64,000 bases of DNA from Isoetes taiwanensis (GCA_021234155.1 JAJEKV010000329.1:248001-312000), one strand, 5' to 3'. Counted from the first letter of the stretch, positions 31,044 through 43,067 are shown. The notes: generated by a model not told the origin, from the letters alone. Made by a program: numbers and translations.

Positions 31044-33512
31044 TGTTGCCCCTTTTTGGGCAACATGGACCATCATGATACCTAGAGTTTCAAGATTGGA
31101 AGATACTTGTCAGAGTTTAGAAGACTTGTGGTTTCTTTTGAGGTTTCATCTTAAGTTACTTTCCTATTACTCATATGGTAAGAGTTAGTGTTATTTTGAT
31201 CCTGCTAGAGTTTGGAAGAAATTGGCTCAAGTTTGGAAGACCCTTGGGATCTTGGTTGTATAGCCTAATTCTTTCCTTTGAGGAAATTTTCTAGTTACAT
31301 TCTTATTTCTTGAAGACCAGGCAAAGGATATAGCAAGCTATACAAGGAGTTATAAGCATGTTGCTCATATTCACTCATATGGAGCTAAATGGAGTTGCAC
31401 CAATGGTTTGGAAGTCACACCTATGAAGATGTCACTTTAAAGGTGAATTTTGCTCTTGTTTAGGCCTTGAAGATTGGAAGACCTTTTTAGAAGTTTGGAA
31501 GACCCTAGGGCCTTGAGCAAAGTTATGAGGTATGATTTGAGCTTTGGAGATAAGATCATGTGCTACAGGGGTTTCCATCCTTTATCCATTTCATCCATTC
31601 CATATCCACTTTCCTTTCATCTTTTTATACCCCGTTTCCACCTTGTCATGCCTTCTTTCATTACTTCACTACCTATATTTTTATTGGCCTCACCTCCACT
31701 TGTGAATTGCTCTCAAGAGATCATGAAAAACTTCAAGAGCAAGGAGGCTTGAATTTTACTTTCATCTTATTTCCCTAAATCCTGCCATAGCCTTTTTTTT
31801 TCCTATCTTTTCACCCTCTTCCTATGATTTTTTCACCATTCCCAAGGTTGAAAACTCATTGACCATGGTCAAAATGGGCAAAATTTCAAGTATCTCAATT
31901 TGACTTGAAAACACTCTAGATTTGGAGCTTGGCAAAAAATAGCTATGTTGGCCTTTCCAAAATTCAAAAAAGACCTTGGAAAATTCCTCAAATATTATTT
32001 CTTGGGATGCGTGCCAAAAAAAATAAAAAAAAAATATAGCAAAAAAAACCTATTCTAGCCTATCTACCCTATTTTTCTATTTTCCACCTCAGCCTAAATT
32101 CCACCCTCCCCCCCCATTGGTCCACGGGTGGCAAGAGGCGGGGGCCTCGAACACGAAGCCGGCACAACCCTTCCGTGGCACGCAAATTCAACATGCCGAC
32201 TTCGGATTATTCAATTTATATCCTTATCTTCCGTAATCATCGGGCCCGTGGGATATATCGAGCTTTGAAAAAACCCTAAACTTCTGAGCCTGCTAAATCT
32301 GGCAAATTCGTGCCCAAATCTGATTGAATCCCGCCCTTTTGCTCCCGAAATCATCTCCTGAACCTTTTCCGAGACCTCTGGAACCCCCTGTGGCACTTGA
32401 TTCAAGGGAATTTGCTCAAATTAAGCCTAAAATCACTCAACCGAGCTGGTTTTTGGGAGGGACAGTTTTTATCCAAGAATGGACATCATTTTTTTCACCC
32501 CCTCGGAGATATACCTCTCGTGATCCGGCGCTTTCTATATCTTTGATATTTTATTGATCTGTTTCTACTCCAAATTCAGCTAATCCTCGCTCGAGATTGA
32601 AGATTGACTGTATTTTGATCGAAGACCGACTGTGTTGTGACCTACCTGACACCAAAACTTCTACTGCAATTCAAAAATTCCTTATTACTTTCTCTTCCAG
32701 ACAATTTCTAGATTATCAGAAGCTTACTATGCTTTGGGAGTTACTCTCAAGCATTATTTTGGATATTTTCTCCTGAGATTTCTGAACTCCTGTGATATTT
32801 TATGATCTTAATGCATATTCTTTGCCTGGAAAAATAGTGTTGCCATCTTCTCAAGTTATAAATCTGTTAATGCCTGTCTAGACCAATAGAAATCAGATAT
32901 TTTAAGTTGAATCCCAGCTAAATAGTTGTGTCCCAGCCTTAAATAGGATTGAGTATTGTTTATATGCAAAGAAAACAAAAAAAAAATAGTTTTTTTCATA
33001 TCTGTCCAAATCGTGATGTAATTCAAGACTTTGGTCTGTCTCATTAAATACCATAGTGTTTGCTTGTCAAGAAAACCCTATGCATGATTTAGAGTTCATT
33101 TTCGAGGTCATTTGCACAAATTCCAACTCAAAATTCATCACCAAACTCCATTTGCAAATTTTGGCTCTCTGTTTTGGCATTGACCAATTTTTGGTGAACT
33201 TTACCATTGATTTTCTTGGTCTTCCCCTATCCAAATCGAGACAGACTTTCATCGATGAGTTCCCTCTACTTGTCTATAACTCATACCAAAACCAAAACTC
33301 AAAAAATCTTAAAGGGTGTGACTGCAAGATTGATTTTTGTTCCGCTTTTTTTTCGCCTGAGGGATTTGTAGTGATTTTGACAAAACCAGCATTTGAAATT
33401 GAGTTCTTTTGCTTTATATGATTAAGGATTGATCACCCTAAGTGATCCGGAGGTCTGACGTTTGTTTACACTTCCTTTGAGGTTAGGCTAAAATTCCAGT
33501 TTTAGGCTAACA
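31044..33512 (+). repeat. 5' LTR
   Basis: Direct repeat of 40628-43067; starts TGTTGCCCC and ends GGCTAACA (TG..CA, extended TGTT..AACA). The first 22 bases form a hairpin, TGTTGCCC with GGGCAACA. A decayed promoter region around 32240-32260 (cccgtgggatatatcgag) corresponds to the better preserved G-box/TATA pair in the 3' LTR. The two LTRs differ by substitutions and small indels throughout, so the insertion is old. Confidence 0.9.
33059..33421 (+). other. Open frame within the 5' LTR
   Basis: A frame of about 120 codons in the downstream part of the LTR (with LQILALCFGIDQFLVNF) is also partly readable in the 3' LTR at 42562-42828, where it is frameshifted. I do not recognise a protein. It may simply be non-coding leader. 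Confidence 0.2.
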
Positions 33513-33515
33513 TTT

Positions 33516-33532
33516 TGGAGGTCCTACCGAGA
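33516..33532 (+). promoter_or_regulatory. Primer binding site, tRNA-Gln type
   Basis: TGGAGGTCCTACCGAGA begins three bases after the LTR end. It is complementary to the 3' end of plant tRNA-Gln (ending CCGGTAGGACCTCCA, from memory), with one mismatch near its inner end. The spacing and the TGG start are those of a retrotransposon PBS. Confidence 0.75.
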
Positions 33533-33553
33533 TTTTTACGGAAATTGAACTCA

Positions 33554-34690
33554 ATGGGGCCAAAGAAGATTTCGAAGCCCTCTTTGAACCACCGAGGAGA
33601 CAAATCAACCCAATTTGGTAGGAGTAAGCATGAGAGTGGCTACGGATCTATAACCAATGCCACAAACACTCCCAATGTGCCTATTCCTCCACAAGCTCCT
33701 CTCTATCAGGTCTACCAATGTTACAAATATTTCTACCTTGCCCCTCTTCTTCACAAGTTCAAAATCTTTTGAGCCAACTCCTCCTCCAGCCCCTTATCAT
33801 TTTGAGCTAACTATACTGTTTCTCCTCCTTTTTATGATTCTTCCATGAATGCCAACCATTTTTTGAAGAATTTTGAAGAATACTATGAGGAACATGGGAG
33901 AAAAAAAAGGGTTCCAGATTTTCCGAGTTCACCAAGTGCATGAAGGGTGATGAGGCGGGTCTTGGTTGGATTTTGAGCTCTCCATTGGTACTAAGTGGGA
34001 TGAATTGGAACAAAAGTTTCTATCAAGGTTTGGTAAGACTACTTCACCCCAGGATCTTGTTTTTGAACTCAATTCTTTCCATTAGACACGGTGAAAGTGT
34101 GAAGCGGTATGTGGAAAGATTTAACTCTTATTTGCTAGTTTGTAACAGGAACCAAGTTACTCACCCAACTTTGCATTTGGTTGCCTTCTTTTATCAAAGG
34201 TTTGATGTCTAGACCTAGGATTTATAGGAAATTGCTAAAATTACAAAGATTTGGTGAACTAGATTCTATTCATAAAACATTTGTAAAAATTTTGTGGATT
34301 TAGTAGAATTGCTAAGCTATTTGCCCGATGAAGAATCGAGAGACCCATTCTATCCTTCTCATCATGATTCCCGAACATGAGCTACACTATACTAATCTTT
34401 GTTCTCTGTATATGCGGTACAAAAGAAAAGAAAAAGCCAAAAGTTGAGAATTAAACCCTCATGTTTCGGAGATGAAATCGAGATAAGTAAAGTATCCGAA
34501 GCTCTTTTAGAGGTGACTAAACAACTCATGGAGTTGAAAAATGGAAATGGTAAAGATGCCCACCACCTGAATGTACAAACTGTGGTAAGCCTTTTCATAG
34601 GGCTGAGAATTGTTATGCTAGGCCTTGTCCTAAATGTCATAGAAAGGCCATTTTGGTAGAGAATGTCTGTTTGCTCCTTTTTTAAAGAGG
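33554..34690 (+). pseudogene. gag of the Ty3/gypsy element
   Basis: The ATG at 33554 opens MGPKKISKPSLNHRGDKSTQ, a basic and Pro-rich N-terminus. After frame changes, the capsid-like region has LVFELNS-like text and ESVKRYVERFNSYLLVCNRN, followed by QVTHPTLHLVAFFYQ (about 34065-34205). A CCHC knuckle, CTNCGKPFHRAENC, is encoded at 34572-34613 with standard CX2CX4HX4C spacing. It binds the genomic RNA. Several stops interrupt the frame. Confidence 0.8.
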
Positions 34691-35093
34691 TAGGTCATGA
34701 TGATGGGTTCTGAAGTGTCAAGAATTACTTTTGAAAGACAAGATAAAGGATAAACAAATGTCAAATGTTAGTTTTATTGAGACTTGTGCGGGGGACAAGA
34801 GGAGCAAGATGTTATGGTTGTGCGAACCGTGCGGGCCTTATTCAAATAATCCTCAAGAGGGTTCTATTCCACCAACTCACCCCATAAGGTAACATTTCAA
34901 TCAGATCCTCAGAATATAGCCCTCCTCCTCTCAAAGGTATAAGCAGAAGGATTCGAAGTTGGATGAATTTGAATTGCTCATGAAAAATTCCAAAGTTCTT
35001 GTAGACTTATTAACTCTACCGAGAATTGCACCATCTTATAGGGGAAAAGTTTATCAAAAGCACTCAAAATGTTGAAAGGTTCTTCTTTGAGAC

Positions 35094-35330
35094 TTGTCAA
35101 CAATATTTCAAGCTTTACACGAAAGCAAGCGAAGATCCGGTGCTTTTACTTGTAATGCTACTATAGGAACTTCCCATCTAGACAAAGTTTTGCTGGATGG
35201 AGGTTCTTCTCTAAATGTTATGCCTTATCATGTCATGAAAGCATTGGATCTCAAGGTAGAAGACAATACTTCCATTGTTCTAAAATCTTTTCAAATGCTA
35301 AAGTTGTGCCAAAGGGAATAGTAAGGAATG
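35094..35330 (+). pseudogene. Retroviral-type aspartic protease domain
   Basis: The frame reads ALHESKRRSGAFTCNATIG, then VLLDGGSSLNVMPYHVMKAL at about 35188-35245. LLDGGSS is the catalytic Asp-Gly-Gly variant usual in plant gypsy elements (in place of DTG or DSG). It matures the Gag-Pol polyprotein. The flap region beyond 35310 is frameshifted. Confidence 0.8.
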
Positions 35331-35639
35331 TGTCCGTTAATACTGAGAGGAATCATTGTGCTAGCTACATTTGTGGTTGTTGATTTTGAAAATGTTAATC
35401 ATTCTAATATTTATGATTTATTATTGGGAAGGAGATGGATGGCTTGATGGATGCTAGTTTGTATGGTCTCAAGGCACTTACACCATTTCAAATGGAGCAA
35501 CCTCCATTAAATTGGTAAACAAAAGCTGATCCATCTGCTAACATTGGGTTCATAGATGTGGATATTTTACGGGGAAGAAGATTTGGGTGTTTACAATTTA
35601 GGCCTGGATGCTGGTATACATGAAGAGGTTGTCAACTTT

Positions 35640-36040
35640 GCTTCATGCATGTTGAATCTCGATCTGAAGGAAAAAAAGGCCTATCTTTGGTTTGATGGAG
35701 GTATGTCCAAAAAATTAGGAATTGCTTCTTCTGCTGCTATTTTTGAAGGATGCAGTTTTTAATGGTTGATGACTAAGATAGGGAGAATTCACCCTAATAT
35801 TTCTTCTAATGCAGCAGAATATAAAGCCCTCATTGCGGGGTTTACAAGAAGCAAAGGTGTATGAATATTTCTCATATTGTTATTTATGGAGACTCACAAC
35901 TTGTTTGTAGACAAATTTTGGGAGAATATCAAACTAAACATCAAGACATGGAGGATTTGAGTGCTCAAGCTCGATTTATTAACTTTTTTGATCATTGGGA
36001 GATTTTACATATTCCAAGATCTAAAACTGAAGGCTGACTC
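35640..36040 (+). pseudogene. RNase H domain located upstream of the RT
   Basis: Motifs in order: YLWFDGGMSKKLGIASSA at about 35680-35740 (first catalytic Asp), NAAEYKALIAGLQEAKVYG-like text at about 35808-35865 (Glu), and IYGDSQLVCRQILGEYQTK at about 35883-35938 (second Asp). Last is LHIPRSK at about 36007-36027. The NxAEYxALIxGL and GDSxLVxxQxxGEY patterns are those of the extra (archaeal-like) RNase H of Tat elements rather than the standard gypsy RNase H. The domain lies between protease and RT; in the Tat elements I know it follows the RT. Frames change within it. Confidence 0.7.
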
Positions 36041-36469
36041 ATTGTGCGAGAAAAACCATTATTGGAGCATTTATGCGAAGGAGCTATTCAAGAGGATGTC
36101 TTAGATGAAGAGGAGCTTTCCCAATTCCATCCCATCTTAACTATCAACCTAGCACAAGAAGAATCATACAAGGAGCTTAAAGTGAATAAAGAAGGTATAT
36201 CTAGGACTTTGCAAATGGGAGACTTATATAATGAAGGTGATCAAGGTAAAATGGTTGAGTTGTTTGAGGATTGGGTGGATGTTTTTGCTTGGGAATATTC
36301 AGAACTAAAGGGGTTGATAAAAAATTTGTGAGTTTGAAATAAAGGTTCGAGAAGATGCCAAACACAATTATGCAGAAGTTGAGAAGAATTAATTCTTCAC
36401 TTTTAGATCTTATCAAACAAGAATTATTCAAAATTGCGGGAGTCGGGATTGATAGTTGACATTGTGAAC

Positions 36470-37165
36470 CCCTCTTGGGTTTCTTGCATTGTTCAGTTCT
36501 AAAAAAATGGTTCTTTAAGAATATGTGTGGATTATAGAGATCTAAATAAGGCTACCATTAAAGATTGTTACCCTTTGCCTTTTTGGAAGAAATCCTTTAT
36601 GCAAGGGTTGGGGTAAGTCCATGTACTCATTTTTGGATGGTTTCTCTGGTTTTAATCAGATAAGCATTAAACAAGAAGATCGATCAAAGACATCTTTCAT
36701 CACCCCATGGGGAACTTTTGCAATGAAAAGGATGCCTTTTGGTTTAATGAATGCCCCTGCTACATTTCAAAGAGCCATGGATCTTTGTCTTTGCAAACAT
36801 GACTCTGAGCAATTCGAGTTTATCGGATGATTTATGCCTAGGTACTGATACAAAGTGATCATATTTGAGCTAACAAGAATATTCACATTGTGCGGACAAG
36901 CTGGAGTTAATCTAAACCCAAAGAAGTGCATCTTTTTGGCATCAAAAGGCCACTCTTAGGCCATGAGGTTTACGCTAAAGGCCTTCAAGTAGGCGAGGAA
37001 AAAAATCATAGCTTTAAAAAGCTTCAAACACCAGGACAATTAAAGAAGTTAAAGAATTTATGGGAATGACCTCTTTCTTAAGAGTGTATGTGCCTAATTT
37101 CTCTCACCTTATTAGTCCTATCTCTAAGTTGACTAGAGTAGGCCAAGTTAGTAAAAAGAAAGTAA
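36470..37165 (+). pseudogene. Reverse transcriptase domain
   Basis: [20 protein letters not shown] at about 36505-36565 is followed by CYPLPF. Then MYSFLDGFSGFNQISIKQED (36621 on, first catalytic Asp), TSFITPWGTFAMKRMPFGLM and NAPATFQRAMD (to about 36783). The catalytic YxDD is decayed to LSDDLCLG in a shifted frame near 36823. Later text, HEVYAKGLQV and EFMGMTSFLRVYVPNFSH, matches the connection region. Confidence 0.85.
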
Positions 37166-37179
37166 ATACAAAGCTATTG

Positions 37180-37640
37180 TTTGGGTGATGAGTGTGAAAA
37201 AGCTTTTTTGCAGATCATAGAGGCTATTTGTCATTCTACACTTTTAAAAACTCAGACCTTTCATTACCATTTAAAGTTTACATAACTATCACTAAAAAGG
37301 CTTGGGAGTTGCCATTTTGCGGGGATAGACACCCTATTGCTTTTTGCAAGCAAACAATGGTCTCTCAAAGAGAGGTATGCTAAGATAGAAAGGTGTCTGC
37401 TGCTCTCATCTTTTTAATCGAAAGGCAGGGTCATCTTTTACAAAAATCCCAAGCCACTATCTACATGCAGTGAGAACCCCATGCCTTTTTGTATGGTAAG
37501 AAAATTAGAAAAACCTAAGCTTCATAGGTGGGCTTGTAGGCTTCAATCTTATGATTTAAAGGTAAAGGTTATTCATGTATTGAACAATCCGAGTTTATAT
37601 ACACACTTTGCCTACTTTGAACATGAGGAGGTGGTACAAG
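37180..37640 (+). pseudogene. Standard gypsy RNase H, degenerate
   Basis: After the RT comes text resembling LPFKVYITITKKGLGVAIL and PIAFCSQTM..QREry-like blocks, then KLEKPKLHRWACRLQSYDLK (37505-37565). This is the order seen in the chromosomal gypsy RNase H and tether (HRWxxxLQxYD). Catalytic residues are mostly lost. Confidence 0.7.
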
Positions 37641-37789
37641 AAGAAGAAATGACTAACCTTGTTGTAAATGAAGCGGGGCGTGTCAACTATGCCCGACTCA
37701 AGGTTGGCAACAACCTATCGGGGAGATTCCTTGGTATCAAGAGATACCTTCTGAATTTTCAAAAGCCAAGCTTACAAGTTTAAGTTAAA

Positions 37790-38990
37790 ATGTTTGACTT
37801 ACTCATTGGTTGGTGACATCTTGTGCAAGGTAAATAGGGATGGTGTACTCTTAAGATGTGTTGATGAAGATGAAGCTGCCACGGTACTTGGCTTTGAAAA
37901 TCATAAAAGGTGTTTGTGGTGGTCATTTTTGCAGCGGATACAACTGCCAAAAAAAAATATTAAGGTGCGGTTATTTCTGGCCTCATTTATTTAGAGATTG
38001 CTATGATGTCATAAAACTTGCCACCAATGCGGATTTTTGGTAAGAAAATTTTGCATCTGCCCCTCTTCTTTGGAATTGTGTCCCCGGGCCCATTTCAAGT
38101 TTGGGGCTAGATTATGTTGGCCCTATAAATCCCCCATCTTCTGCTTTCGGCATGAATACATTGTTGTGGCTTCTGATTTATTTACCAAATGGTGAAGCGG
38201 CACCCTTGAGAAAAGCAAATGCATATACTCTTTGCTAGGTTTTGCATGAAAACATTTGTTCTAGATTTGGGATCCCTTTCAAAATTTTGGTGATAGAGGC
38301 TCTACTTTTATTAATGAGGTTATTCAAATTCTTGTCTCAAGCCTCAAGATCGGACATGTGAAAAGCTCAGCCTATTACCCTCAAGGAAATGGTCAAGGTG
38401 AGTCCACTAACAAAGTGCTTAAGGGTATTTTCTGAGAAAGCGGTTTGCCAAAACCAAAAGATTGGCATTTGAAATTATATGATGCTCTTTGGGCTCATAG
38501 AATCCTTTGCTAAAACTGCCACTAATGCTTCTCCTTGAGTTTGGTTTATGGTGTTGAAGCGATTATTCTGTTGAGTTGGAGATCCCCTCTTTGAGGATGG
38601 CACTCAAGTTGGATTTGGAGTTCTTGAGGCATTACAACCACAGGTATGAGGTTTTACTAAAGTTGGATGAGGATAGATTTGGTGCAGAAAACTTCAATCT
38701 ACTTAAGAAGGCTAGGAGTCGCGGTGACTTTTAAAGCGACTCACAAGCTCCGGGATAAATTTGCTCCATTGGAACTTCGTGCTCAAATGGGATCTTTGCA
38801 AATGAAGGTAAGTTGTCTAAATTTGAAAATCCTTGGGAAGGCCCTTACAGTTTATAAGAAGCTGGCTGTTCATCTTATTGGCTTAAGGATCTCAAAGCAG
38901 GTTTGGAATTACCCAATCCTACAAATATTGCATTTGAAAAGATATTGGCCTCAACATGCATGTTTTAGGCCTTTTGCTCCTATATGAACA
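37790..38990 (+). pseudogene. Integrase
   Basis: The N-terminal zinc-binding HHCC module is seen as VGDILCKVNRDGVLLRC, then HKGVCGGHF (about 37905-37935). It is followed by the CYDVIKLA segment. The catalytic core starts with GLDYVGPINPPS at about 38105-38140 and continues in shifting frames (ICSRFGIPFKIL, then YYPQGNGQ-like text near 38370). The C-terminal end has LELRAQMGSLQMK and NPWEGPY-like text at about 38770-38850. It inserts the cDNA into the genome. Many frameshifts. Confidence 0.75.
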
Positions 38991-39198
38991 TCTATTTTAA
39001 CTTAAAATAGGTTAATTCTTTGTTGGAAGTTGGAGATTTAAAATTCTTTTGATTGATTTTGTTTATTTCCTTGAGGCTTAAAATTTTGTAGATTTTGGTT
39101 GGTTGGAATTGCTAAATTGTTTCCGATTAGTTGTACTCAAGTTTCTTTATACTTGTGCCATCAAGACCATTTTTCCTTTGAGGTGAACTAATTGTGTG

Positions 39199-40037
39199 TT
39201 ACGTTTGAGCGAGAAATATTTTTTCAAGATCGGACATTTTCAAAAGAGCAAAGAAAATTCTATTCATCAAAAAGGTACACAAGTTACAAAAGAGGATCCT
39301 CTCATAGAAAACCAATGCTATCGGCATTTTCTGAAGGATAGTAGGAATCTTGTCGAAGGAGATCCATCTGCGACATCTAAAATTTGTTATATCTGGTAAA
39401 AAAATTGTCCATGGTACCAAACACATAATGATCTTCACTCGGAGATTCTCTTTCGGGGAGTTTGAAATGCATCTCTTTTATCATGAGAAGCATCAAGTAA
39501 CCATAGCTATCGCTAGCATCTGTGGGAGTAGTATAAGCGCCTATACTGTCAAATTGAGCATCTGTCGGCTCATGATGATGCTTACACAAAAAAGTAGTGC
39601 ATATGTAGCATCTGAATGCATTCCCTTGTAAAAATTCTGGCCCTGAGGCCTTTGTGTTTTGATACACGTATGCGGTCTTTGCTAGTTTCTCTTGATAAGT
39701 CTTTTGCCCAAGGAAACACTCCATGGCAAGGTGATCATGGTTCATGTCTTTTTGTAGAGTTCCTTTTGGTCGGGGTAGTTTTGGTCAACATTTTTGCCTT
39801 CCCATATACCTTTGCCTCAGAAATGCATGTACTGCTTGAGTAAATTTCCACGAGGAAGAGGTTCTTCATTAATTAAAACATTGTCCCATTACGCATCGTA
39901 TGCATTTCTTGCCAGTCTGATTACACCATAAGGAATAGGTACTCTGTAGGCTGGATCAAGCTCGGGAAGCACTCCTAAATTGCTCGGATCTTTGTTACAT
40001 TGTCCCGGATAGGTGTATGGTAAGAAAAAGGAGCCAT
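39199..40037 (-). pseudogene. Antisense ORF between integrase and 3' LTR
   Basis: On the minus strand an ATG at 40037 opens MAPFSYHTPIRDNVTKIRA. After a frameshift comes LGVLPELDPAYRVPIPYGVI, with two stops in the next 60 codons. Then the longest open piece follows (39745-39377): MNHDHLAMECFLGQKTYQEK, a Cys/His cluster CYICTTFLCKHHH, and SYGYLMLLMIKEMHFKLPER. A further shift leads to RCRRWISFDKIPTIL and a stop near 39199. Total about 280 codons with clearly protein-like composition. I do not recognise the product. Antisense ORFs at this position are known in Tat-type elements such as Grande. Confidence 0.55.
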
Positions 40038-40156
40038 GATCGGCAAGGGAGGTCGAGTTTTTCGACGAGCACGGCGGAGGAGGAGCAAATTAGGGTTCGA
40101 GCTCGATGGTTTGAATTTTTTTGGTGTGAAGGTTTGAATTTTTAGTTTGAAATACA

Positions 40157-40610
40157 TTCAATGGTTGTATGAGCCAAATTTCTTGAATAGTAGAAGTTTA
40201 GTTAAATAGGGTAGAGATTTGCTATGCTTTAACAATTTTAGTGTTGTCATTTCAGGTCCATTTGCTCATTACTCTTATTTGTCTTAAGTTGGCCTCTTTC
40301 CATCTAGCCCTTGCTTCCATATGAAATTTTGAGTGCTAATCCTACATTGTTACTCATCCCTTTATTTGGCACTCATGCTAATTTGATTATCATTGTCATA
40401 TGCGAGGTTCATCCACTTCTTCTCCATATTCACCTGTCTTGAGTTGTCCTACCCTCCATTTGATCTTATTTTCTTATCACTCTCTCCATTACCTTATACT
40501 CTGCCTCATATTTCCCACCTTGCGAGTAATTCTATTCCCTCCACCACTTGTTGATATTTTGAAGACCGGTTAGCATTTCTTTCCTTTGAGGCTGAGGGGA
40601 CCAGCCTCAT
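40157..40610. other. Non-coding 3' region of the retrotransposon
   Basis: T-rich sequence with no coding evidence between the antisense ORF and the PPT. The phrase tctttcctttgagg is duplicated at about 40578 and 40611, next to the PPT. Confidence 0.4.
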
Positions 40611-40620
40611 TCTTTCCTTT

Positions 40621-40627
40621 GAGGAGA
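40621..40627 (+). promoter_or_regulatory. Polypurine tract (short)
   Basis: GAGGAGA lies immediately before the 3' LTR start at 40628, the position for priming plus-strand synthesis. Confidence 0.6.
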
Positions 40628-43067
40628 TGTTGCCCCTTTTTGGGCAACATGGACCATCATGATACCTAGAGTTTCAAGATTGGAAGATACTTGTCAAAGT
40701 TTGGAAGACTTGTGGTTTCTTTTGAGGGTTTCATCTTAAGTTACTTTCTCATCACTCATATGGTAAGAGTTAGTGCTATTTTGATCCTGCTAGAGTTTGG
40801 AAGAAATTGGTTCAAGTTTGGAAGACCCTTGGGATCTTGGTTGTATAGCCTAATTCTTTCCTTTGAGGAAGTTTTCTAGTTACATTCTTATTTCTTGAAG
40901 ACCGGGCAAAGAATATTGCAAGCTATACAAGGAGTCATTACCATGTTGCTCATATTCACTCATATGAAACTAAATGGAGTTGCACCCATGATTTGGAAGT
41001 CACACATATGAAGATGCACTTAGAAGTGGAATTGCTCTTATTTTGGCCTTGAAGATTGGAAGACCTTTTTAGAAGTTTGGAAGACCCTAGGGCCTTGAGC
41101 AAAGTTATGTTCATCATAAGGTATGATTTGAGCTTTTGAGATATGATCATGTGCTACAGGGGTTCCAGCCTTCATCCATTTCATCCATCCTACATCCACC
41201 TTCCTTTCATTTTTTATATACCTCATTTTCACCTGTCATGCCTTCTTTCATTACCTCACTACCTATATTTTATTGGCCTCACCTCCACTTGTGAATTGCT
41301 CTCAAGAGATCATGAAAAACCTCAAGAGCAAAGAAGCTTGAATTTTACCTTCATTCTATCACCCTAAATCCTACCATAGCCTTTTTTTTCCTATTTTTCC
41401 ACCCTTTTCCTATGATTTTTCACCATTTCAAGGTTGAAAATTCATTGACCATGGTCAAAATGGCCAAAATTTCAAGTATCTCAATTTGACCTGAAAACAC
41501 TCTAGATTTGAAGCTTGGCAAAAAATAGCTAGGTTGGCCTTTTCAAAATTCAAAAAAGACATGGGAAACCCCTCAAATATCATTTCTTGGGATGCGTGCC
41601 AAAAAAATAAAAAACCTATTCTAGCCTATCTACCCTATCTAATTTTGCATAGTTCGGGTCACCCCCATTTTTTCCACGTGGCGTGGGGGGGGGGGTTCCG
41701 GGCTGGTGTGTCCCCTCTGCGTAACGCATAAATTTAATAACTGACTCGCATTATTCATATATACCTTAGCCGCCCGGACTTCGTTTCATTGCACGTGGGA
41801 TATATAAGCCCTTGAAATTTTTGATAAACCCTAAGAAATAGAGAACACCTGCTAAATCCGGCCAATTCGTTGCCTAAACCTGATTGAATCCGCCAATTTC
41901 CCCGAAATTGGTTCCTAAACCTTTTCCGAAACCCTGGAACCCTTTGTGGCACTTGATTGATAGAAACTTGCTCCGGATTAGGCGGAAATCATTGAGCAGA
42001 AGCTGGTTTTGGGAAGGACGGTTTTTAATCACGGGAATCTGGATCATTTTTTACCCCCTCGGAGATATACCTCTGTGATCTGGGCGATTTCTATATTCGA
42101 TATTCTCTTGATACGTTCTACCTCAAATTCTGCTAATCACGCTTTCGAGATTGAAGATTGGTGTATTTTGATTGAAGGCAGGCTTCTGTTGTGACTTATT
42201 TGACATCAAAACTCCTCTTTGCTACTCAAATTATCTTATTATTTTCTCTTTTCGATAATTTTTTGGGTTTTCAGAAGTTGACAATGCCTTGGGATCTGTT
42301 CTCAAGCATTATTTGGGTATTACTGGCGAGAATTCTAAACTCTGTGATATCTTATGATTTGAATGCATATTCATTGCACGGACAAATAGTGTTTCCATCT
42401 TCTTTTGTTTCAAGTTGTTTGCCTGTCTAAACTAATAGAAACCAGATATTTAAAAGTAGAATCAAATTAATAGTCGTGTCCCATTCTTTAAAAGGTTTGA
42501 GTATTGCTTATATGTAAAAAAACAAAAGAAAAATAGTTTTTCCATAAGCTGTCATAAAGCTGTGGAGAAATCGAGACTTTGGCCCATCTCGGTAAATATC
42601 ATAGTGTTTGCTTGTCAAAGAAAACCTTATGCACATGATCTAGAGTTTATTTTGAAATTTGTTTATACAAATTCCAACTCAAGATTTATCACCAAACTAT
42701 ATTTGCAAATTTTGGCTCTCTGTTTTGGCATTGACCAATTTTTGGTGAACTTTGACATTGATTTTCTTGGTCTTCCCTATCCAAATCGAGACGGACTTTC
42801 ACCGGTAGTTCCCTCTACTTGTCTATAACTCATACCAAAACCAAAACTCAAAAATCTTAAAGGGTGTATTTGCAAGATTGATTTTTTGCTCTGACGATTT
42901 TTTACGCCGAGGGGGAATTTTGTAGTGATTTTGACAAAACCAGCATTTGAAATTGAGTTCTTTTGCTTTATATGATTAAGATTGATCACCCTAAGTGATC
43001 GGAGGTCCTGACCAGTTTGTTTACACTTCCTTTGAGGTTAGGCTAAAATTCAGGTTTTAGGCTAACA
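40628..43067 (+). repeat. 3' LTR
   Basis: Starts TGTTGCCCC and ends GGCTAACA, directly abutting a (TC)n tract. It preserves a promoter-like pair: G-box CACGTG at 41792-41797, followed by TATATAAG at 41801-41808. Confidence 0.9.

Larger units (their letters stand above)
31044..43067 (+). mobile_element. Ty3/gypsy LTR retrotransposon, ~12 kb, degenerate
   Basis: Complete layout: 5' LTR, tRNA-Gln-type primer binding site, gag, aspartic protease, RNase H-like domain, reverse transcriptase, second RNase H, integrase, an antisense ORF, a purine-rich tract and the 3' LTR. Integrase following RT places it in Ty3/gypsy. The large LTRs, extra RNase H and antisense ORF recall the Tat lineage, but the extra RNase H lies before the RT. 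All genes carry stops or shifts. No target-site duplication is seen: the left flank is GCAGT and the right flank is CTCTC. Confidence 0.9.
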
